The position numbers and the translations under genes were made by a program. Shown one piece after another: positions 59,177 through 64,000 of a DNA stretch of 64,000 bases. The stretch spans positions 1 through 64,000 of the forward strand of contig JAKSRR010000005.1 of the NCBI GenBank assembly GCA_024403455.1, written 5' to 3'. Origin of the DNA: Lachnospiraceae bacterium. GTDB lineage: Bacteria; Bacillota; Clostridia; Lachnospirales; Lachnospiraceae. The notes beneath the pieces were generated by a model. The model did no database searches. It saw only the letters and a program-made list of their open reading frames with translations, and was not told the origin of the DNA. The first letter of the stretch is position 1. Every line of letters begins with the position of its first letter.

Positions 59177-59324
59177 ATGATACAAGGGTCAAAAGCCTTG
59201 AAGACTCGATGAGCTTGCTCATAAGAGTCTGAAAATGGCTTTATGACCCGCAAAAACATGAGAAATTTCGAGCGTGCGAAGCACAAAGAAATTTCTTGTA
59301 TCTATCTTTTGCCCCTAGCATCAT
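59177..59324 (+). mobile_element. MITE-like element with inverted ends
   Basis: The left end ATGATACAAGGGTCAAAAG (59177-59195) and the right end CTTTTGCCCCTAGCATCAT (59306-59324) are inverted repeats with 16 of 19 matches. Inside is a nested hairpin: GGTCAAAAGCC pairs with GGCTTTATGACC, and AGACTC (59202-59207) with GAGTCT (59225-59230) around ATGAGCTTGCTCAT. A second hairpin uses AGAAATTTC and GAAATTTCT. About 88 bases are shared with 12179-12267. No open frame is present. Confidence 0.65.
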
Positions 59325-59347
59325 AATATCATGGTTAACAGGTGAAA

Positions 59348-60583
59348 TTAGTTACTAATGGATGCGCCTGTAATACGAAGGTTGTTAAATTCACTTTTTT
59401 CATCGTAAGTGATGGTGAAAGTAATCGTGCCGTCAAAGGAGGGTTCATATTCCAGTTCAGAAGCATAGGCAGCAGCCATGCGTGTAGCATGGGCTTCGTA
59501 TGTTACCAGGCAGGTCGTTTCATCAAGGATTGTGATGGCAGGGTTAGAGAGGATGGTATTACCGCCAACCCATCCGACACCACCCCAAACGACGATATAG
59601 GTTTCGCCATGAATCGTTTTTGTTGAGTATTCACCTGTGGGTACGGGAAGGGTCTCTCTGGTGTATTCATAGCCGGAGACAAAATAGATCCAGTCAATCA
59701 TACGATCTACACTGAGATAGCCCATATAATACTCATCCCAGTATTGCCATGCAGAGGGCGTGTAGGGAAGTAATGAGCCTGGAGACTGGTATTCCCAAAA
59801 TCCTTCCTCACCACTTAATTTATATCCCTGTATATCATTAAACCAGGCAACGGTTTCTGCGGGTTCTTCTGCAATATTGAAGGCATTTCGAATATATTCT
59901 CCCAAATCGCCCTCTAAAGCATAGGATACCTTACTTAGAAATGCTGCCTCGGCCTGCTCCTTTTGCATCTGCTTAGCTTCCATTTCTTCCTGCTTTTCTT
60001 CGAAGGCATCCTTCGTCTTAGGTAAAATATCTTCCCCCATTTTTTCAAAGATGGAATCCATATAAGTAAGACCATCTTCATAATTTTCTGATTGTTCATA
60101 TGCATTCATTTGCAGAAGAACCAGGCTTTCCACCTGTGCAGAAATGGTAGCATCTCCTGTCATTTGATAACCTGTAATTAAAATGGAAAGAGATTCTTCA
60201 TCCTTTCCTTGTTTTGCTAAACAATCTGCCATTCCAAGGTATCCCTCTGGATTTTTAGGATCAATGGAAATAGCAAGCTCATAGGAAGCGTAGGCCCTTT
60301 CATAATCCATTTCGTCTAGATAAGCTGCAGCCATTTTTAACTGTTTTCTTGCTTTTGCCGCAGGCGTATTGAGTAGGGCGATAAGAACTGCACCGGCAAT
60401 ACACAAAACAACAACAGGAATAATGATAAAAAACTTCTTTTGAGAATGGTTTTTCTTTGGCTGTGTAGCGGATGGTGTATTTTGCGTGGAATCAGAGGTT
60501 GTTAGTGGCGTACTTACGCCTCCACAAAAGGCACAGAACTTTGAATCGTTATCAATTTGTTTTCCACAGTGTTCGCAATACAT
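59348..60583 (-). CDS. Zinc-ribbon, single-helix protein with TPR-like repeats
   Basis: 411 residues. The N-terminal zinc ribbon has Cys3, Cys6, Cys17 and Cys20 (YCEHCG...FCAFCGG). One helix (about 47-68) follows a lysine-rich patch. The next 110 residues look like TPR repeats (MDYERAYASYELAISIDPKN and GYLGMADCLAKQGKDEES). A charged helix comes next, then a beta-rich outer domain of about 190 residues with many Trp and Tyr. Stress-sensor proteins of this shape are common in Clostridia. No specific role can be given. It converges on the LRR gene across the MITE-like element. Confidence 0.75.
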   Translation of the reverse strand: MYCEHCGKQIDNDSKFCAFCGGVSTPLTTSDSTQNTPSATQPKKNHSQKKFFIIIPVVVLCIAGAVLIALLNTPAAKARKQLKMAAAYLDEMDYERAYASYELAISIDPKNPEGYLGMADCLAKQGKDEESLSILITGYQMTGDATISAQVESLVLLQMNAYEQSENYEDGLTYMDSIFEKMGEDILPKTKDAFEEKQEEMEAKQMQKEQAEAAFLSKVSYALEGDLGEYIRNAFNIAEEPAETVAWFNDIQGYKLSGEEGFWEYQSPGSLLPYTPSAWQYWDEYYMGYLSVDRMIDWIYFVSGYEYTRETLPVPTGEYSTKTIHGETYIVVWGGVGWVGGNTILSNPAITILDETTCLVTYEAHATRMAAAYASELEYEPSFDGTITFTITYDEKSEFNNLRITGASISN

Positions 60584-60637
60584 TTTTTATTTCCTTCTTG
60601 TGTTTTAAAATTTCAAAAATATCTGCTTTTATGTTTG

Positions 60638-61087
60638 TTAATGTTTCTTTATTGTTCTAATAATAAAGAGAATAAGTTCTCCAAGAAGAGCAATCGCTAG
60701 TGTAAGTGCAATATCAAAGAACCAGAGAATAATATATTCAATACCATTTAAATCAAAAAAGATGGAGTGTGAATTCTGTGGGATAATCCAGGTGTTGTTA
60801 GCAGCCAGGATACCGATGGGAATGCCGAAGACACTACAAAACAGAGCCCATAAGCCTAGGAGAGCAAAGAAGCTTTTGACAGGATGAGAAGTGAACTGCA
60901 GTAACTTTTTTCTGTTTCGAAAATAAAGAAAACCATAAATGGCAGGGATGATGAGCCAAAGAAAAGAAGTATAGTCATCACTAGGACCAATCTCATAGGG
61001 AAGATCGATGAGACTAAAAACAACCCAGCCGGCAATGATAGAAATAATCATATGCATTATGGTGCGAAAATTTTCATTTCCCTTCAT
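60638..61087 (-). CDS. Small four-helix membrane protein
   Basis: 149 residues, with helices at about 12-30, 42-58, 70-90 and 117-140, and short polar loops. AAGGAGT lies eight bases before the ATG. No motif or family is recognised. It lies 54 bases upstream of the zinc-ribbon gene on the same strand, so the two may be one transcript. Confidence 0.65.
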   Translation of the reverse strand: MKGNENFRTIMHMIISIIAGWVVFSLIDLPYEIGPSDDYTSFLWLIIPAIYGFLYFRNRKKLLQFTSHPVKSFFALLGLWALFCSVFGIPIGILAANNTWIIPQNSHSIFFDLNGIEYIILWFFDIALTLAIALLGELILFIIRTIKKH

Positions 61088-61163
61088 GCAGAACTCCTTT
61101 AGGTATAGATGATGAAGTCGAAAGGTATTTCGACTCTTGTGTTGTTATTATATCGAAAATAAA

Positions 61164-61871
61164 CTACCGCTTATATAGGGTGATACCGGCAATAGGACCA
61201 ATGGTGTCTATTGAAAGGGCTTTCAGAAGCTCTTTTTTTGTTTGGAAAGGTCCGCAGGGTGAACCATTTAGTTCCACATTGCAGGCCTCGTAGGTCTTTA
61301 TAGTTTCCTTCTTTTGTACGTGAATATAGATGGTGTGAATCATTTCTGATAAATCAGATTGGTTGTTATAAAACATAAAGATCATACCATCGCAGGAATC
61401 CAGTGCTTTTAGGATAGCGCCCTGCTTTGTTAATAGTCGTACATTTGCAGAGAGGCTTTCCTCACGTCTTTTCAGGTAGCGATAAACAGACAGAAGACTG
61501 GTTCCAAAGCTGCCCTGTAGAAGCAGACCTTTTTTCTCAAAGTAATAGATTAATTCATGTAGTGGACGGGGATGCCCAAGCCCAAGAAGAGCATTGTAGA
61601 GGGCAATTACTTCGCAGCCACTGTAAGAAAATCTTTCTTTTCCGTAAAAGATTTTTCTGTAGCTTTTCTGGTTATTTAGAAATCCCTGTTCTTTTCGTAG
61701 GTTACTTTTATTATCTGCCAAATGGCGATTCCGCAGTTTCTTTCGGCTGGGAAGTCGCAGGCATTCCATGGCATACAAAAGGAAACGATTATTTACATGC
61801 CGGGGGATGAAGTGGCAGAGCCCTTGCAAAACCTTATGCTCTTGTACCGTTTGTGGTGTGATGGATTTCAT
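61164..61871 (-). CDS. Putative papain-like (C39-type) cysteine protease-like protein
   Basis: 235 residues without signal peptide or membrane helix. The middle has SYSGCEVIALYNALLGLG, which resembles the Cys motif of C39-like papain folds (GC.P.AL.NAL). A possible His is in MIHTIYIHVQ near residue 180, and later NVELNGSPCGPF may continue the fold. The pattern is weaker than in true family members, so an inactive or different fold is possible. No SD is visible before the ATG at 61871. It is divergent from the PadR gene across the tandem-repeat operator region. Confidence 0.5.
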   Translation of the reverse strand: MKSITPQTVQEHKVLQGLCHFIPRHVNNRFLLYAMECLRLPSRKKLRNRHLADNKSNLRKEQGFLNNQKSYRKIFYGKERFSYSGCEVIALYNALLGLGHPRPLHELIYYFEKKGLLLQGSFGTSLLSVYRYLKRREESLSANVRLLTKQGAILKALDSCDGMIFMFYNNQSDLSEMIHTIYIHVQKKETIKTYEACNVELNGSPCGPFQTKKELLKALSIDTIGPIAGITLYKR

Positions 61872-61903
61872 AAATATATTTTACAGGATTTCAAAAAAAT
61901 GTG

Positions 61904-61932
61904 TTGACAAAGATAAGCCATCATAATACACT
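61904..61932 (+). promoter_or_regulatory. Promoter of the PadR operon
   Basis: TTGACA (61904-61909) and TACACT (61927-61932) are separated by 17 bases. The start of transcription should fall inside the first 14-base repeat. Confidence 0.65.
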
Positions 61933-61935
61933 TAC

Positions 61936-61991
61936 TATGTCAGACATACTACGACAGATAGAGTACGACAGACAAAGTATGATAGACGTAG
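61936..61991 (+). promoter_or_regulatory. Four 14-base tandem repeats: PadR operator candidate
   Basis: Units are TATGTCAGACATAC, TACGACAGATAGAG, TACGACAGACAAAG and TATGATAGACGTAG. The first contains the palindrome TATGT-CAG-ACATA, close to the ATGT...ACAT type known for PadR proteins. They begin three bases after the -10 and end 20 bases before the PadR start codon, so a bound repressor would block transcription. Confidence 0.65.
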
Positions 61992-62011
61992 TAAATGGAA
62001 AGGAGAATGCT

Positions 62012-62344
62012 ATGGCAGAGATCAGCAGTGATGTTATTAGAGGATATAACGATACCATCATCCTCTACCTGCTTAAAGATGCACCTTCTTACGGATATGA
62101 GATTCAGAAACAGATTCGTGAGATTTCGGAAGAGAAATATATTATTAAAGAAACAACATTATACTCTGCATTTACCAGATTGGAAAAAGCGGGATTTGTG
62201 CAAAGCTTTATTGACGATAGTAGCGGTAAGAAAAGAACCTATTACCAGATTACAGAAAGTGGAGCGATGCATTATAAAGCAAAGTGTGAAGAGTGGGATT
62301 TAACCAAGGATGTTATAGAACATTTTATTGAAAGAGAGGAATAA
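62012..62344 (+). CDS. PadR-family transcriptional regulator
   Basis: A 110-residue winged-helix repressor. The core DTIILYLLKDAPSYGYEIQKQI, the recognition part KETTLYSAFTRLEKAGFVQSF and the wing GKKRTYYQITESGAMHY are all typical. The short C-terminal helix is that of subfamily 2. The frame is open back to 61901, but AAAGGAGA fixes the ATG at 62012 and the region before it holds the promoter and repeats. It is the first gene of a PadR-HAAS-DUF4097 operon, a standard arrangement in Firmicutes, and probably represses itself. Confidence 0.92.
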   Translation: MAEISSDVIRGYNDTIILYLLKDAPSYGYEIQKQIREISEEKYIIKETTLYSAFTRLEKAGFVQSFIDDSSGKKRTYYQITESGAMHYKAKCEEWDLTKDVIEHFIEREE

Positions 62345-62346
62345 CT

Positions 62347-63294
62347 ATGGAAACCATAAAACAGTACTTAGAAAGTTTATTTATACAGTTTCCCAATTCT
62401 GCTGAAGTTATGAAGGCAAAAGCACATTTATTGGAGATGGCAGAGGATAAGTACACCAATCTGAAAAAAGAGGGTGTCAGTGATAATGAGGCGGTTGCAA
62501 AGGTTATTACGGAGTTTGGTAATCTGGATGAGCTAAAGGACATCATAGGATTACCAGAGGAAGTTATCCATGACGGAGCTTATCGCGTGGAAGCAGGAGA
62601 GATGACCCTAGAAGAGGTTAGAACGATTGAGAAGGATTACAAGAAGGCAGGTCTTCTTTGTGGAATTGGTGTTTGCTTCTTTATCTGCTGTGTTGTACCT
62701 GCGATTATTTCTGATCATACCAGAATGGAAGATTTATTTGGTGCGGCAGGATTATTTGTTTTTATCGCTATCGGTGTAGTATTTATGATAGTCCAGGGAA
62801 GCATTTTGAAGGAGTGGAAAGAAAGATTGCAGAGTCCTTATTTCCTAGAACTTGGAACAGTAGAGTACGTGAAGCAACAGAAAAAGTCCTCTTCCGCTTT
62901 GTGGATTAGAGCTATTGCTGTTTTTCTATACTGTACCTGCTTTGTTCCTTGTATCATTAGTACCCACAAGATAATGCCAGCTTTTATGTTTGTAATGATT
63001 GGTGTGGCAACCATGCTAATGATTAGTGTGAATGTACCAGAAAGCTTATATAAAAGACTACTTTCTGCAAATCCGGCTGGTACAGTAGGAAGCACTTACA
63101 GCAAGGACAGCGGGCGAATCGTTTATCACTCCACAGGAATGGAAATCTTCATGGGCATTTATTGGGGGATTATGACCTGCTTATATATCAGCATTAGCTT
63201 TATAACCTTTGCATGGAATATCACCTGGGTGGTATGGCCTGTGGCAGCAGTAGTGCACAAGATTTTAGAAACCACATGTGGGGAGGAAGAATAA
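62347..63294 (+). CDS. HAAS/permease-prefix-domain membrane protein (DUF1700-like)
   Basis: 315 residues. The first 75 (LESLFIQFPNSAEVMKAKAHLLEM; NEAVAKVITEFGNLDEL) form the helical HAAS or permease-prefix domain that pairs with PadR regulators. Six membrane helices follow in pairs (about 96-115, 122-142, 175-195, 200-218, 262-282 and 284-303). It starts two bases after the PadR stop. Known relatives sense envelope changes and relay them to PadR; for this one that is inference. Confidence 0.85.
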   Translation: METIKQYLESLFIQFPNSAEVMKAKAHLLEMAEDKYTNLKKEGVSDNEAVAKVITEFGNLDELKDIIGLPEEVIHDGAYRVEAGEMTLEEVRTIEKDYKKAGLLCGIGVCFFICCVVPAIISDHTRMEDLFGAAGLFVFIAIGVVFMIVQGSILKEWKERLQSPYFLELGTVEYVKQQKKSSSALWIRAIAVFLYCTCFVPCIISTHKIMPAFMFVMIGVATMLMISVNVPESLYKRLLSANPAGTVGSTYSKDSGRIVYHSTGMEIFMGIYWGIMTCLYISISFITFAWNITWVVWPVAAVVHKILETTCGEEE

Positions 63295-63295
63295 A

Positions 63296-64000
63296 ATGGA
63301 CGAGCAGAGAAAGATTAGAAGAACAAAAGCAACCATAATGATTATTGTGGGGGTTATTACACTAGGCTGTATAGCATTTGGCGTTTTTCGTCATTTCACA
63401 ACTTTCTTTCAAGGAGAAGGTGTGGCTATCCGAAAGGATGAACCTTTAGGGCAGGTAAAATATGTTGATGTTGCTATGGGTATGGGAGATCTCGAGATAA
63501 AGAAGGGAACGGAATCATCCATTTCTATTTCCTGCTCAGATGACAGATACCAGCCGACCTACACATTATCGTCTGATGGTTCCTTACATGTCGTGCAGAA
63601 TGGAGCGAGAGGCGTATCCTTGTTTGGAGCCCCTTCCTTAAATATTAAGGTTGTCATTACCCTTGCAGACGATTTGGAAGATTTGTCTGTAGAACTGGAT
63701 ATGGGAAAGGCAAACATTGAAGGAATCACCGCAAAGGACGTGGATATTGATTTAGATATGGGTGACTTAGAGGTGAATGACGTAACCTTTACGCATGCAT
63801 CCTGTGACTTAGATATGGGTAAAGCAGAGCTTGATAATATCGCTTTTGAAGATATGTCCGTATCCTGTGATATGGGTGCAGCAAATATAACCGTTGCAGG
63901 ATATTTGGAGGACTACTCCATTACGGCCGAGGCTGATATGGGCAGTGTTTCCATAGATGGACAGAGAAGTGGAAATAGTTATAAGACAACGGGTGGTAAG
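63296..64000 (+). CDS. DUF4097-type beta-repeat protein, cut by the window end
   Basis: At least 235 residues; the 3' end is outside the window. One N-terminal helix (about 11-33) anchors it. The outer part is made of repeated beta-strands with a recurring DMG or D(L/M)DMG(K/D) motif (VAMGMGDLEI, VELDMGKANI, IDLDMGDLEV, CDLDMGKAEL, SCDMGAANI, EADMGSVSI) every 17-20 residues, as in DUF4097 right-handed helices. GGGGAGG is 10 bases before the ATG, and the gene starts one base after the HAAS gene stop. It is the third member of the PadR operon. Confidence 0.88.
   Translation, partial: MDEQRKIRRTKATIMIIVGVITLGCIAFGVFRHFTTFFQGEGVAIRKDEPLGQVKYVDVAMGMGDLEIKKGTESSISISCSDDRYQPTYTLSSDGSLHVVQNGARGVSLFGAPSLNIKVVITLADDLEDLSVELDMGKANIEGITAKDVDIDLDMGDLEVNDVTFTHASCDLDMGKAELDNIAFEDMSVSCDMGAANITVAGYLEDYSITAEADMGSVSIDGQRSGNSYKTTGGK

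Noticed and set aside
61901..62011. N-terminal extension of PadR
   Set aside because: The region holds the promoter and the 14-base repeats; AAAGGAGA and the family start are at 62012.

Overview
The window looks like a chromosomal piece of an anaerobic, plant-fibre-using member of the Lachnospiraceae (Clostridia; Butyrivibrio/Roseburia-like). The base composition is fairly A+T-rich, Shine-Dalgarno sites are strong (AGGAGG type), and gene neighbours are typical of that family: MecA, HolA, PgeF, a SleB-domain hydrolase, PadR/HAAS/DUF4097, GH5 and GH113 glycosidases, and many c-di-GMP-type proteins. The genus is an inference. I saw no rRNA, tRNA, CRISPR array, transposase or prophage.

Layout. 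0.3-3.9 kb: a glycan-export operon (GT-B glycosyltransferase, Wzx-type flippase, membrane protein). 4-6 kb: an intracellular GH5 glucanase divergent from an AraC regulator, with AraC-like direct repeats and cre-like sites between them. 6-11 kb: holA, a coiled-coil membrane protein, a DUF4349 lipoprotein and a secreted transglutaminase. 11.4-14.7 kb: a small accessory stretch with a type III toxin-antitoxin module (ToxN/AbiQ-like nuclease plus repeat RNA antitoxin), a MITE-like repeat, and a BlaI/BlaR1-like pair with two small membrane or secreted proteins. 14.8-26.4 kb: transporters, an RsmH paralogue, a prolyl-tRNA deacylase, an O-antigen-ligase-like protein, PgeF, a large GH5 lipoprotein and a polytopic membrane protein.

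26.6-35.4 kb is the most interesting block. It is a co-directional cluster encoding a secreted protein, a FecR-domain protein, a SpoIIE-type phosphatase with a cyclic-nucleotide-binding domain, a CHASE2 class III nucleotide cyclase, a TIM-barrel isomerase-like protein, an RsbW-like kinase, a STAS anti-anti-sigma factor and a GGDEF protein. No sigma factor is encoded there. The content suggests an envelope signal relayed through a cyclic nucleotide to a partner-switching module and then to c-di-GMP.

35.4-49 kb: mecA, an anchored esterase, a 0.5-kb non-coding interval with a possible structured RNA, a GH18-type membrane protein, tsaC/sua5, rpiB, dCMP deaminase, a SleB-type hydrolase, galactokinase and a heterodimeric ABC exporter. 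49-64 kb: a hybrid histidine kinase, a degenerate GGDEF-EAL membrane protein, a GH113-like glycosidase, a VWA/MoxR/leucine-rich-repeat trio, zinc-ribbon membrane proteins, and a PadR-HAAS-DUF4097 operon that runs off the right end.

Between genes the window carries several repeat families that ordinary annotation would miss. (i) A leader at 125-200, 6066-6245 and, on the minus strand, 11241-11397, built as TATAAT, then a hairpin, then AACGARCAAA repeats. (ii) A long hairpin at 232-297 and 7467-7531 whose stem covaries and whose 24-nt loop is almost invariant; the loop is complementary to one arm of the leader hairpin. (iii) An ATGATAC...TCAAAA repeat family, one copy with inverted ends. Operators were inferred only from repeats and promoter geometry.
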